Source of the DNA: a bacterium | GTDB lineage: Bacteria; Auribacterota; UBA3054 | Reading direction: 5' to 3' | NCBI GenBank assembly: GCA_017650925.1 | Contig: JAGCDY010000107.1 | Span: forward strand, 1 to 33,502 | DNA length: 33,502 nucleotides | Shown here: positions 24,901 through 31,800 of the stretch, in pieces | How the letters are laid out: every line of letters begins with the position of its first letter | How positions within the stretch are numbered: position 1 is the stretch's first letter | The notes under the pieces: model-generated | What the model was told of the DNA's origin: nothing | Seen by the model: only the letters and a program-made list of their open reading frames with translations | Database searches by the model: none | Translations under genes and position numbers: made by a program

Positions 24901-24951
24901 GCGGATCCCGTTACCGGCAGGAGAAAACTGAATTTCCAAACGCTTCCGTAA
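21925..24951 (+). CDS. giant type IV pilin/GspK-like protein with lamin-tail-like segment
   Basis: 1008 aa. The N-terminus MIFKKNKKRG/FILPATLIFLAALGALATFF has the form of a class III (prepilin peptidase) signal: basic leader, Gly before the cleavage site, Phe+1 and a hydrophobic helix of about 22 residues. Glu5 of major pilins is absent, as in GspK/PilX-type minor pseudopilins, but those are only about 170-330 aa long. The rest is a very long extracellular part. Residues of about 446-515 (SVINRSDEPVFLSNWKLTA, LPPGGRFYLSD) look like a lamin-tail domain. Elsewhere no domain is recognised. It is a single gene with a strong terminator. No other pilus or type II secretion genes are in the window. 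A tip or surface adhesin-like role is inference. Confidence 0.78.
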   Translation: MIFKKNKKRGFILPATLIFLAALGALATFFALQIGLEQQISSSLIKSDQEKLICLSALEHVRALMETAEISCPGSWLAAGMAGPYDFEGRNYRIKISPLTSNAAYQEFFDGTFWQNQTPVSLADPKDILSAKKRENKSKTHDERLNELALILSDACDENRAVNENAGQYGAEAVEFSEILSDDGSELRLAYRANAVYKERAVTSLPYFYGNRDYDSAAPLTEDSPFQRELFDPSTARHVLRDECEKGNGRIRIALSRDPVTDGKESAILKDWQRKKMRAFPVDGLWRNCRIAFFGLAVKGITPRAVHNIIDSDGDSVYLRDEQGLFCAITNASYRFAQLRGWVHSETLYSEAPYQTLWLAAGDLQKDKYYCVQIQDANFPVPTADSAYGTVRNKKLIAGGDPLSLEETEANGYVTDYALLKPQKADRDGGIELILRSPSDCSPKCRVRINSVYFRRPDIVSVINRSDEPVFLSNWKLTAQTGEGVYLLGTLPSYAALPPGGRFYLSDQTEILREEYGFRELKHDRPEKEAAISLLGGSWGLDYEISSVKETKKGAQYYTVISCKNAFWEKDELMDEVAEIKDGLRFPIEGGNTRAALIFSNLRLERYAGLKEGDKLRIVGLPRHVEYASLTLKNEYSQVAAKTKGIKHPKDAKRYSSLLKENDVWRSNEMPFENFAPSGIRKYYDRPLTNDSEVFAALSRSVRHSEELKKLYSGSDALTLYAKDFPASAAGYKGDWQLSGGKAKKTEDGLAFSSSYWPKDFWRGQKLRVIEGELKDEVFAVTGSVRNVVLIGGASLPRRLRLENFTEGLAALGPGYRNIFFTAHKNNACGEWTFSNLWDCLEGELYAKGLSDAIDSGEFLEENHNALITPEIFDWEKNAWEKFPPFRFQKNDSAYLTTVKKRHLSASGCLKLKLTAKGLDDASGSGRAWFQGIAVCPKLRPAAVSEEPMVPKGPIPLTVYPNLLFNFPALKFYRLEVTVGSKVFRYILSIGQADPVTGRRKLNFQTLP

Positions 24952-24982
24952 AAAAAAGCGCGCCGTGCGGCGCGCTTTTTTT
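24950..24982. terminator. bidirectional intrinsic terminator
   Basis: An A tract overlapping the stop codon, a 7-bp GC stem GCGCGCC/GGCGCGC (24958-24964 / 24969-24975) with loop GTGC, then T7. It serves the plus-strand pilin-like gene and, from the other side, the acc operon whose last stop is at 25001. Confidence 0.93.
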
Positions 24983-25000
24983 GTTCGCTAGAAAAAGGCT

Positions 25001-26044
25001 TTAGAATTTGACTTTCTGGATGCCTTTGTTCAGGGAGTCGATGCAGGCCTGGGTCAGAGCCAGCGACTTGGCCGCGTCGCGGTAAGTCGAGGGGTTCTTG
25101 GACCAGTCGCCGCTTCTGACGGCGTCGATGAACTTCTCGTTTTCGTAAACGTACATCGTTCCGCTCCTCTGCGTGAAGAGCGTCTCTTCCCTGGCGCTTT
25201 CCACCTTGATGGTGCAAGTGCCGAGGTTGACGTGGTACTTTCTCTTCTCGCCGAAGAGGACCACTTCGTTGCGCCAGGTGTCGGCCAGCCAGGAGTGCGT
25301 GTGCGTTCCGGTGATGCCGTTGGCGAACTTCAGGGACATAGCGATCGTTTCGTCAATGGTGTAGTTGCCCTTTTTGCTCATGGTCTTTTTGCGGAAAGGA
25401 TTGGTCGCGAAGCCGCTTACTTCGACCACTTCGCCGAAGAGATATCTCAGCCAGTCGAAATTGTGGGTGGCCTGGTCGACCAGGGCGCCGCCCGAGAGGT
25501 CGTTGTCATAGAACCAGGCGGGCAACAGGTTCTGCGTGGAAGCGCCGCAGGCGTAGGCGGACATGAAGGTGTGGATCTTGTCGTCCGCCATCAATTCTTT
25601 GAGGCGCTGCGTCAGGGCCATGGAACGGAAAACGTAGCCGATCTGGACTCTCGCGCCCGGGATCTTGTCGAGCTTGTCAGCGATGCGTTTGGCGACGGAA
25701 ACCTTGCGTTCCGCCGGCTTTTCGCAGAAGACGGGAAGCCCCGCCTTGGTGCAGTTGACAAGAATCTCTTCCCTGGCAGTGGAAGGAGTGCAGACCCAGA
25801 CCGCGTCGAGCTTGGGGCCCTTTTTAAGCATGTCCACGTGATCAAGGAAGATCTCGCCGCCGAAGACGGCCTGTTTTTCCTTGGCGTGGTCGGGAACGAT
25901 GTCGCAGAGGGAAACTATTTTGATGTCTTTCCTTTTTTCAAGAATGCGCAGATGCGTCCAGGAAATGTTGCCGGTTCCGACGAAGCCGACCTTAAGAACG
26001 CCCTGGCTCTTAGCCTTGGCGCCGTATGCGGGTTGAGTGCTCAT
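25001..26044 (-). CDS. Gfo/Idh/MocA-family NAD(P)-dependent oxidoreductase
   Basis: 347 aa. The N-terminal Rossmann fold starts at about residue 17 (LKVGFVGTGNISWTHLRIL, SLCDI), with WVCTPSTAREEI and the family Glu-Lys-Pro motif in FCEKPAERKVSVAKRIAD. The C-terminal domain has SGGALVDQATHNFDWLRYLFG, in which the Asp and His (D-x3-H) are the usual catalytic pair. These enzymes oxidise or reduce sugar and inositol hydroxyls. The SD AAGGAG is 7 nt before the ATG. It follows the TIM-barrel isomerase by 11 nt; this pair is frequent in inositol and keto-glycoside catabolism and suggests one pathway. Substrate unknown. Confidence 0.92.
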   Translation of the reverse strand: MSTQPAYGAKAKSQGVLKVGFVGTGNISWTHLRILEKRKDIKIVSLCDIVPDHAKEKQAVFGGEIFLDHVDMLKKGPKLDAVWVCTPSTAREEILVNCTKAGLPVFCEKPAERKVSVAKRIADKLDKIPGARVQIGYVFRSMALTQRLKELMADDKIHTFMSAYACGASTQNLLPAWFYDNDLSGGALVDQATHNFDWLRYLFGEVVEVSGFATNPFRKKTMSKKGNYTIDETIAMSLKFANGITGTHTHSWLADTWRNEVVLFGEKRKYHVNLGTCTIKVESAREETLFTQRSGTMYVYENEKFIDAVRSGDWSKNPSTYRDAAKSLALTQACIDSLNKGIQKVKF

Positions 26045-26055
26045 TTATTTTCTCC

Positions 26056-26910
26056 TTATTTCGTAGCTTTTTTAGCGCGTTTGGCGGGGGTGTTGACGAA
26101 AAGTTTCCTAAGGTACTTCACGGTCTCGTTGATATCCTTGATCTGCTGATCGCCGTCGATCTCGCGCTCGATGATGAATTCGCCCTTGAAGCCTATTTCG
26201 CCCAGGCGCTTGACGAAGCGCGGGAAATCGACTTTGCCGGTGCCGACCTTGACTTCCTCGCCCAGATGCATGGGATCGGTGGGATAGAAGGCGTCCTTGG
26301 CGTGGATGTTCTTGACGTACTGTCCGAAGACGTCCAGGGCGTCGATGGGATTGGCCTTGCCGTAAAGGATGAGGTTGGCGGGGTCAAGGTTGATGCCGAG
26401 GTTGTCCATGCCGGTCTGCTGGATGAGCCTGAGCATCGTGACAGGCGTTTCCTGACCGGTCTCAAACCAGAACTGCAATCCCAGTCTCTTGTAATAGCGG
26501 GCGATGTATTTGACGGTGTCGACCAGATCGCCGAAGTCACGGTCTCTCGGCCACTCGGGGATGAAGCCCAGGTGCGTGATGACGGCCGGCAGACCGATCT
26601 TCTTGGCGAAGTCTCCGGCGGCCAGCATGGACTGCAGGCGCTGGAAGCGGAAGGCCGGGGGAACCAAGCCCAGCGTGGCGGGGCCGGAAAGCAGATCCCA
26701 GACCGCGGGGCCGGCCCAACCGGCCCAGAAGGCCGTCGGCTTAATGCCGGATTCCTTGATCTCTCTTTTGACCTGTTCGGCCATTTCGTCGGTCCAGTGC
26801 TTGGGATTCCAGCTGACCAGCTGGCAGGTGTCGAGCTTATGGGCGGCGACCTGTTTCAAAGTTCCGCCTTCGGGTCTCATAAAAGCGATAACGCCGATAC
26901 GATTTTTCAT
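26056..26910 (-). CDS. sugar phosphate isomerase/epimerase (xylose isomerase-like TIM barrel)
   Basis: 284 aa. The metal-binding residues of the AP endonuclease 2/xylose isomerase-like family can be placed: Glu in LQFWFETGQE, Asp in LGINLDPANL, His in VKNIHAKDA and Glu in GEFIIEREIDG. THLGFIPEW gives the usual strand-3 His. It probably isomerises or epimerises a free or keto sugar together with the downstream Gfo/Idh/MocA oxidoreductase. The ATG has GAGG 4 nt upstream; the C-terminus is a Lys/Ala tail (PAKRAKKATK). It lies 21 nt after the PHP gene. Confidence 0.9.
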   Translation of the reverse strand: MKNRIGVIAFMRPEGGTLKQVAAHKLDTCQLVSWNPKHWTDEMAEQVKREIKESGIKPTAFWAGWAGPAVWDLLSGPATLGLVPPAFRFQRLQSMLAAGDFAKKIGLPAVITHLGFIPEWPRDRDFGDLVDTVKYIARYYKRLGLQFWFETGQETPVTMLRLIQQTGMDNLGINLDPANLILYGKANPIDALDVFGQYVKNIHAKDAFYPTDPMHLGEEVKVGTGKVDFPRFVKRLGEIGFKGEFIIEREIDGDQQIKDINETVKYLRKLFVNTPAKRAKKATK

Positions 26911-26931
26911 GTTGCCTCTTGGTTATTTTTA

Positions 26932-27813
26932 TTATTTATTTTTTGATTTAAAGTCTAATCTGGCCTTGAGATCGTCGTAGACGGAATCGTTCACGTGCGT
27001 GTAGCCGAAACCGTAGCCCATCCTGATGTCGGGTTTCATCTTGCCGTGATAGTCCGAGCCGCCGGTCTTGATGAGCGAGAACTTCTCCGCCATCCTCTCG
27101 TAGCGCCTGATGTCGTTGGGAAGATGCACGGAGCAGTAGACCTCGATGCCTTCCAGCCCTTCGTCGACCATGCCTTTCAGGAAAGCTTCGAAATCAGCGT
27201 CCGAGAAGATGTGCAGAGCCTTGGGATGCGCCAGGACCGCGACGCCTCCGACCGAACGGATGAGCGAAATGGCCTCCGAGCTGTTGAACGTCCGGCGGTC
27301 AGTGAAGGTCAGGGCGCCGGGAACGAGAAACTCCTGGAAAGCTTCGCCCACGGAATGCGCGAAGCCCTTCTCCACCAGCCAGGCGGCGAAATGCGGACGC
27401 CCGACGTTGCTGCCGCCCGCCAGGGCGACCAGTTCCTCGTAAGTGATGGGAACGTTGTATCCCCTCAGCTTCTGAATGATCGAGCGGTTCCTTTCCTCAC
27501 GCCAAGCCTGGATCTGCCTCAATGGCTCAAGGGCTTTTTTGATCTCCTCGTCCCACTTCGGGAAATACCCCAGAATGTGCACTTCCCTCTGATGGTCTTT
27601 TCTCAGGGAGTAGATACCGGCGGACAATTCCACGCCGGGAATGAAATCCATCCTCTCTTTTTGGCAGGCTGATTGCAGCTCGTCCACGCCGTCAACTGTG
27701 TCGTGGTCAGTAAGAGCTATGGCCCTCAGTCCCAGCCTGACGCCCTGCTCGACCAGTTCGGCCGGCTTGTTCGTGCCGTCAGAAAATACGCTGTGAAGAT
27801 GGAGGTCGATCAT
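26932..27813 (-). CDS. PHP-domain phosphoesterase (nucleoside 3',5'-bisphosphate phosphatase-like)
   Basis: 293 aa. The ATG at 27813 overlaps the accC stop as ATGA, so coupling is likely; a GTG five codons upstream is less suitable. The four PHP motifs are present: DLHLHSVFSDGT, LTDHDTVDG, PGVELSAG and, late in the chain, GGSDYHGKMKPD, with VLAHPK before the last. The metal-binding His and Asp residues are intact. The closest functional group is the RNase AM/YciV-type phosphatase acting on nucleoside 3',5'-bisphosphates and short RNA 5' ends. Its place in an acc operon is not explained by that activity. Confidence 0.9.
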   Translation of the reverse strand: MIDLHLHSVFSDGTNKPAELVEQGVRLGLRAIALTDHDTVDGVDELQSACQKERMDFIPGVELSAGIYSLRKDHQREVHILGYFPKWDEEIKKALEPLRQIQAWREERNRSIIQKLRGYNVPITYEELVALAGGSNVGRPHFAAWLVEKGFAHSVGEAFQEFLVPGALTFTDRRTFNSSEAISLIRSVGGVAVLAHPKALHIFSDADFEAFLKGMVDEGLEGIEVYCSVHLPNDIRRYERMAEKFSLIKTGGSDYHGKMKPDIRMGYGFGYTHVNDSVYDDLKARLDFKSKNK

Positions 27814-29162
27814 TGCTTTTTGAGCCACTCCTCGACGAAGTTGGTGTTGTAGCGGTCGCCCCTGATGAAGGCCGGCTGCTTCAGAAGGTTCTTGAAAAGA
27901 GGAATGGTCGTCTTGATGCCGCCGATCTCGAACTCATCAAGGGCTCTCAGCATGCGCCTAATAGCCGCGATCCTGTCGCGGGAATGGACCATCAGTTTCG
28001 CCACCATGGAATCGTAGTAAGGCGAGATCTCGTAGCCGGCGTAAGCGATGGAATCGACTCTGACGCCCGGGCCTCCGGGCAGATTGTAAGTCGTGATCTT
28101 TCCGGGATTGGGACGGAAATCGTGCTCCGGATCCTCAGCGTTTATGCGGCATTCGATAGTCCAGCCGCTCAGGCGTATGTCTTCCTGCGAGAGTCCGAGA
28201 GGCTCGCCCGCCGCCACCATGATCTGGCGCCTGACGATGTCCACGTCGGCTTCCATCTCCGTGACGCCGTGCTCCACCTGGACTCTGGCGTTCATTTCCA
28301 TGAAGTAATATTCGTTGGTGTCTTCGTCGACTATGAATTCCACCGTGCCGGCGCCCACGTAATTCGCGGCCAGGGCAATGCGGCAGGCTGCTTCGCCCAT
28401 TTCCTTGCGGCGCGCTTCATCAACTATGGGAGAAGGCGATTCTTCCAGAAGCTTCTGGTGCCTTCTCTGCATGGTGCAGTCGCGTTCGCCAAGGTGGACG
28501 CAGGTCCCGTCCTTGTCAGCCAGGATCTGGACTTCCACGTGGCGGGATCTTTCCAAAAATTTCTCGATGTAAACTTCGGGGTTGCCGAAGGCCGCTTCCG
28601 CTTCTTTCCTCGCGGTCTCGAAAGCTTTCTGAAGCTCCTCTTCATTCCTGACGACGCGCATGCCGCGTCCCCCGCCGCCGGCGGAAGCTTTCACGATGAT
28701 GGGGTAGCCTATCCTTGTCGCTTCCTTAAGAAGCGTCGCGTAATCGTTGACGGGGCCGTCGCTTCCCGGCACGACGGGAACATGGTGCTTTACGGCCAGG
28801 TCCCTGGCGTTGGCCTTGTCGCCCAGGGCGGAGATGGCTTCGCTGGTGGGGCCGATGAAAGTCATGTCGCAGGAATTGATGATCTCGGCGAAATGCGCGT
28901 TCTCGGAAAGGAAGCCGTAGCCGGGATGCACGGCGTCCGCGTCGGAAACTTCGCAGGCCGCGATTATGCGGGGAATGTTCAAGTAACTGTCGGAAGCGGG
29001 AGCGCGGCCTATGCAGTAAGCTTCGTCGGCGTATCTGACATGCAGCGAGTTTCTGTCGGCCTCGCTGAAAACGGCTACGCTTGCTATACCCATTTCCCGA
29101 CAGGCGCGGATCACACGCAAAGCGATCTCGCCCCTATTGGCTATAAGTATCTTGCGAAACAT
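27810..29162 (-). CDS. accC: acetyl-CoA carboxylase, biotin carboxylase subunit
   Basis: 450 aa from the ATG at 29162; in-frame starts further upstream lie within accB. It carboxylates biotin on AccB using ATP and bicarbonate, the first half of malonyl-CoA synthesis. Visible motifs: MFRKILIANRGEIALRV, HPGYGFLSEN, ATP-grasp loop KASAGGGGRGMR, HLGERDCTMQRRHQK and the catalytic region MEMNARVQVEHGVTEM. The last is usually NTRIQVEHPVTE, so Thr to Ala and Pro to Gly changes are seen, with the catalytic Arg kept. It begins 4 nt after accB. accA and accD are not in the window. Confidence 0.96.
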   Translation of the reverse strand: MFRKILIANRGEIALRVIRACREMGIASVAVFSEADRNSLHVRYADEAYCIGRAPASDSYLNIPRIIAACEVSDADAVHPGYGFLSENAHFAEIINSCDMTFIGPTSEAISALGDKANARDLAVKHHVPVVPGSDGPVNDYATLLKEATRIGYPIIVKASAGGGGRGMRVVRNEEELQKAFETARKEAEAAFGNPEVYIEKFLERSRHVEVQILADKDGTCVHLGERDCTMQRRHQKLLEESPSPIVDEARRKEMGEAACRIALAANYVGAGTVEFIVDEDTNEYYFMEMNARVQVEHGVTEMEADVDIVRRQIMVAAGEPLGLSQEDIRLSGWTIECRINAEDPEHDFRPNPGKITTYNLPGGPGVRVDSIAYAGYEISPYYDSMVAKLMVHSRDRIAAIRRMLRALDEFEIGGIKTTIPLFKNLLKQPAFIRGDRYNTNFVEEWLKKQ

Positions 29163-29166
29163 CTTC

Positions 29167-29655
29167 TTATTCCGGGCGCACCAGGAAGAGAGTCTGGCCG
29201 AATTCCACGGGCTGGCCGTTGCCAACGCAGACCTTGGCAATGGTGCCCCTGACTTCCGCCTTGATCTCGCTCATGATCTTCATCGACTCGATGACGGCCA
29301 CCGTGGTCTCTTCCGAGATGCTCTGCCCTTCCGTGACGAGAGGAGGACTGTCAGGACTGGCGGCCGCGTAGAAAGTGCCGACCATGGGAGAATTGATGGG
29401 TATGAGCCCGCTCTCTTCGGAACTCTTTTTTTCGGCTTTCGGCGCCTTTTTCTCGACGGGCGGAACGGGAGCCTCGACAGGATTTTCCGCGGCTTCTTCC
29501 GGCATGGCCGGAACAGTGTTCACATACTGCACAGGCGCTGCCCCGTTCTGGGGTCTCTTCAAAGAGATCTTGCCGTCGGCGGTCTCGAAAGTGAATTCGC
29601 AGAGGCCGTAGGCGTCCATCAGTTTGAGAAAATGTTTGATTTCCTTGATATCCAT
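29167..29655 (-). CDS. accB: acetyl-CoA carboxylase biotin carboxyl carrier protein
   Basis: 162 aa. An N-terminal helical part (about 1-35) is followed by a Pro/Ala/Glu/Lys-rich linker (about 45-80) and the biotinyl domain (about 84-161), which begins INSPMVGTFYAAASPDSPP. The biotin acceptor is the Lys in VIESMKIM; the usual motif is EAMKM, here ESMKI. It carries carboxybiotin between AccC and the carboxyltransferase. First gene of the operon, with GGAG 10 nt before the ATG and a promoter within the GGCC array. Confidence 0.95.
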   Translation of the reverse strand: MDIKEIKHFLKLMDAYGLCEFTFETADGKISLKRPQNGAAPVQYVNTVPAMPEEAAENPVEAPVPPVEKKAPKAEKKSSEESGLIPINSPMVGTFYAAASPDSPPLVTEGQSISEETTVAVIESMKIMSEIKAEVRGTIAKVCVGNGQPVEFGQTLFLVRPE

Positions 29656-29684
29656 AGAAAAATAACTCCATTATTATCTTGGAT

Positions 29685-29713
29685 ATTTTATGAAATCAGG
29701 CCAAATTTTGCAA
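29685..29713 (-). promoter_or_regulatory. sigma70-like promoter of accB operon
   Basis: On the minus strand TTGCAA (29713-29708), 17-bp spacer, TAAAAT (29690-29685); the predicted start near 29678 gives a leader of about 23 nt. The same hexamers and spacing occur at 31615-31643. Confidence 0.6.
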
Positions 29714-29743
29714 ATATCAGGCCAAAATCGGCCGTTTTTGGCC
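29695..29743. promoter_or_regulatory. phased GGCC array, candidate operator of accB operon
   Basis: GGCC occurs at 29699, 29720, 29730 and 29740, that is, at intervals of 21, 10 and 10 bp, on one face of the helix. The first two belong to an exact direct repeat ATCAGGCCAAA (29695-29705 and 29716-29726). The last three form a near-perfect palindrome, GGCCAAAA (29720) to TTTTGGCC (29743), around CGGCCG. The array spans roughly -20 to -65 of the accB promoter. Confidence 0.5.
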
Positions 29744-29759
29744 ATTTTTTAGTGGAAAA

Positions 29760-30557
29760 CTAAAATTGGATGGGGGTGAACATCAGGCTGCCGTTGTCAA
29801 TTGAGATGTTGTTCTGCTTGAGCATCTCTATGGGGTTGGCTTCGGCGGAGTTGGAAGACGAGGCGTCTTCCTTGTGCCATTTGTTTTTCGGCGCGTTGTC
29901 AGCGAAAACGTTCCTGCCTTTCGCGCGGCCGGTGACGAACCCCTCTTTCTCCAGGACCAGGCCCTTTTCGGGGCTGACTTTAAGGGAGGCGACCAGGCTT
30001 TCCAAAGCCTTGGGGTTCATAACTTTGCGCTTAACTTTGATCAGGTCTTCCATCGGCACGTTCTCATAGCGGGCTTCGCCCTTGCAGGATATCTGCATCT
30101 GCAGGCTTATGATCCGCATGACTGTCCCGTCCGCGGGCTGGCAGACGATCGGATAGACCCTGAACATAAAGATCCTGAAACCGGATTCGTCGTACTGTTT
30201 GACGAATTCCACGCAGCTGGGAGGATAAAGTTCGGCCCCGGTCTTCTTGGCGGCGTTTTTATCCCTGACATAGAGGTTGTAGCGCTTGGACATCTGCTCA
30301 CGGCTGATCTTCGTGCGGCAGCCGGCGTATTCCGCACCTTTGGGAGCCGCGACGTAAATATGCTTGCAGGGCAGAACAGGGGCGCCCTGGCCGTGCTCAA
30401 CAAAGCTGACGTCGCTGTCGGCGTACGAGAAGAGAGTCGCGCCGTCCTTGTCTTCCTCCTTGAGTTTGGAAGAGTCGAAGGCGATCGTGGCGTCTATGCT
30501 GGCCGCCATAAGATTGGCGGAGACCAGAAGAATAAGAACCAGTAAACGCTTTGCCAC
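29760..30557 (-). CDS. exported protein of unknown function
   Basis: 265 aa with a GTG start at 30557, supported by AAGGGG 6 nt upstream. Signal peptide about 1-18 (RLLVLILLVSANLMAAS). The mature part begins with a segment (GQGAPVLPCKHIYVAAPKGA) resembling the start of gingipain-type C25 propeptides, where G-x-P-x-LP is followed by a strand; no protease domain follows, so the resemblance is weak. The C-terminus is Ser/Asn/Lys-rich and ends in SLMFTPIQF. Four cysteines may form disulfides. It lies 10 nt after the coiled-coil gene and is probably co-expressed. Function unknown. Confidence 0.75.
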   Translation of the reverse strand: MAKRLLVLILLVSANLMAASIDATIAFDSSKLKEEDKDGATLFSYADSDVSFVEHGQGAPVLPCKHIYVAAPKGAEYAGCRTKISREQMSKRYNLYVRDKNAAKKTGAELYPPSCVEFVKQYDESGFRIFMFRVYPIVCQPADGTVMRIISLQMQISCKGEARYENVPMEDLIKVKRKVMNPKALESLVASLKVSPEKGLVLEKEGFVTGRAKGRNVFADNAPKNKWHKEDASSSNSAEANPIEMLKQNNISIDNGSLMFTPIQF

Positions 30558-30567
30558 CCTTTTCCCC

Positions 30568-31575
30568 TTAGAGGCCTTCCCTCATTACGTCGGCCATGGT
30601 GCGCTTGCCCAGCGCGTTGTAATTCTTTTTGGGGATCCTGCGGACGCTTTCCGGCTTCCTGCGGAGCTCCTCCGCGCGAATGTCTTTCTCGACTTCCTCT
30701 TTGGCGGTCAGGGGAACGATGACTTCGGACGCCGGCTTCAGACTGGTAGTGCGCTGAACGACCGGTTCGGCAGGTTTCTCAGCATTCTGCGTCCAGGAGG
30801 GAGCGTCGCTGTGCACCGGCCTTATGACGTCTTTGGAAGAAGCGTAATTGTTCTCAACTTTCGTGGACAGGTTGTTAAGCCTCTGAGTGACGGATTCGTC
30901 GATGCTGACTACGGGCGTCGCTCCGGGAAGCTCGCTCTCGTTCTGCCAGGAGGGAGCGGAGACGGCCACCTTTTCCTCGACTTTTTCTTCGACCTTTTCC
31001 TCTTCTTTCTTCACTTCCTCAACCACTTTGAGAGAAACCTCTTCCTCGGCCTTCTTAGCTTTCTCTTCCTTTTCCAGTATCTGGGCGCCGTACTGGGCCA
31101 CCAGCTTTTCTTCCGCTTCCTTTATCATGGCGTCGACTTCGGACATGTCGATGGCGCGAGTGTCGTTTGTGACCGTTTCGGCCACGTCGATGATAGTCTC
31201 TTTGAGCGCCTGCTCCTTGACTTCTTCCTGGATGTCAGCCAAACTCTGGGCGAAATCGTTCGAGTCAGCCACGGAGACCAGGGAGCTCTTCGCTTCGGCG
31301 CCGGCGGGGCGGACGACGGAGGGAGGCGTCTTGGAAGGAGCCGTCACCGCTTCGGAGATGATCTTGTGTTCTTCCTTCTTCTCCTCTTCCTTGGCGACCT
31401 GAGCTTCCGCTTCCTTCTGCGCTACGCTTTGCTTTTCCACCTGCTTCTGCAGGTCATACATCTGGGCTTTCAATTTCTGCATCTCTCTTTCCGAACCGGA
31501 ATTTCTCCACAAAGCGAAGAACGCCACGGCAGCGAGCGCCAGAACGAGCAAAACGTAAAAGATTTTCTTGAACAT
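30568..31575 (-). CDS. single-pass membrane protein with coiled coil and Glu/Lys repeats
   Basis: 335 aa. One N-terminal membrane helix (about 5-22, FYVLLVLALAAVAFFALW) is followed by a predicted coiled coil (about 28-70, EREMQKLKAQMYDLQKQVEK) and a long, low-complexity region rich in Glu, Lys and Val, including the repeat KVEEKVEEKV. A phrase APSW(Q/T)QN occurs twice. There is no catalytic domain. The topology suggests an envelope-spanning scaffold. It has a good promoter (31615-31643) but a weak SD. The neighbour 10 nt downstream is exported. Function unknown. Confidence 0.75.
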   Translation of the reverse strand: MFKKIFYVLLVLALAAVAFFALWRNSGSEREMQKLKAQMYDLQKQVEKQSVAQKEAEAQVAKEEEKKEEHKIISEAVTAPSKTPPSVVRPAGAEAKSSLVSVADSNDFAQSLADIQEEVKEQALKETIIDVAETVTNDTRAIDMSEVDAMIKEAEEKLVAQYGAQILEKEEKAKKAEEEVSLKVVEEVKKEEEKVEEKVEEKVAVSAPSWQNESELPGATPVVSIDESVTQRLNNLSTKVENNYASSKDVIRPVHSDAPSWTQNAEKPAEPVVQRTTSLKPASEVIVPLTAKEEVEKDIRAEELRRKPESVRRIPKKNYNALGKRTMADVMREGL

Positions 31576-31582
31576 AAGCTAA
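31569..31582. repeat. 14-bp direct repeat, copy 1
   Basis: TGAACATAAGCTAA overlaps the start codon of the coiled-coil gene; an identical copy lies at 31787-31800 at the edge of the long palindrome. Confidence 0.6.
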
Positions 31583-31614
31583 AGGTACTTCCCGAAATTT
31601 AAAGTGGGATTGCC

Positions 31615-31643
31615 ATTTTATCATTTGCCTGTTCCAATTGCAA
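31615..31643 (-). promoter_or_regulatory. sigma70-like promoter of coiled-coil envelope gene
   Basis: On the minus strand TTGCAA (31643-31638), 17-bp spacer, TAAAAT (31620-31615), hexamers identical to those of the accB promoter. Predicted start near 31608, leader about 33 nt. Confidence 0.6.
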
Positions 31644-31648
31644 ACGTC

Positions 31649-31743
31649 TGTCGATAAATTGGGGATAATCCTCGTAAAAGTTCATAACTATCTATTTTAT
31701 CGGTGGTTAGTATCGGAAGCTGAACTTAGCTTCCTGTGGATAA
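31649..31743. other. cluster of three DnaA-box-like 9-mers in one orientation
   Basis: TGTGGATAA at 31735-31743 is the exact complement of the consensus box TTATCCACA. TGTCGATAA (31649-31657) and TGGGGATAA (31660-31668) each differ by one base and lie 11 bp apart. The surroundings are moderately AT-rich. No dnaA, gidA or other origin-linked gene is near, and both flanking genes point the same way, so an origin is not claimed. Confidence 0.4.
31715..31734. repeat. 7-bp perfect stem-loop next to DnaA box
   Basis: GGAAGCT (31715-31721), loop GAACTT, AGCTTCC (31728-31734), immediately beside the exact DnaA box at 31735. No T tract follows, so it is not an intrinsic terminator. Confidence 0.5.
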
Positions 31744-31786
31744 CTTGTAAATTTCCCGTGGTTGAGCACAGGATGTCCCCAGGATA

Positions 31787-31800
31787 TGAACATAAGCTAA
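31787..31800. repeat. 14-bp direct repeat, copy 2
   Basis: Exact copy of 31569-31582; its last six bases are the first bases of the long palindrome. Confidence 0.6.

Noticed and set aside
29720-29743. Terminator for the exported protein gene ending at 29760
   Set aside because: The GGCCAAAA..TTTTGGCC stem is not followed by a T tract in the direction of that gene, and it fits the accB operator array better.
31707-31793. 28-codon minus-strand frame starting in the second 14-bp repeat
   Set aside because: It has the same start context as the coiled-coil gene but no SD, covers the DnaA box and hairpin, and looks like chance.
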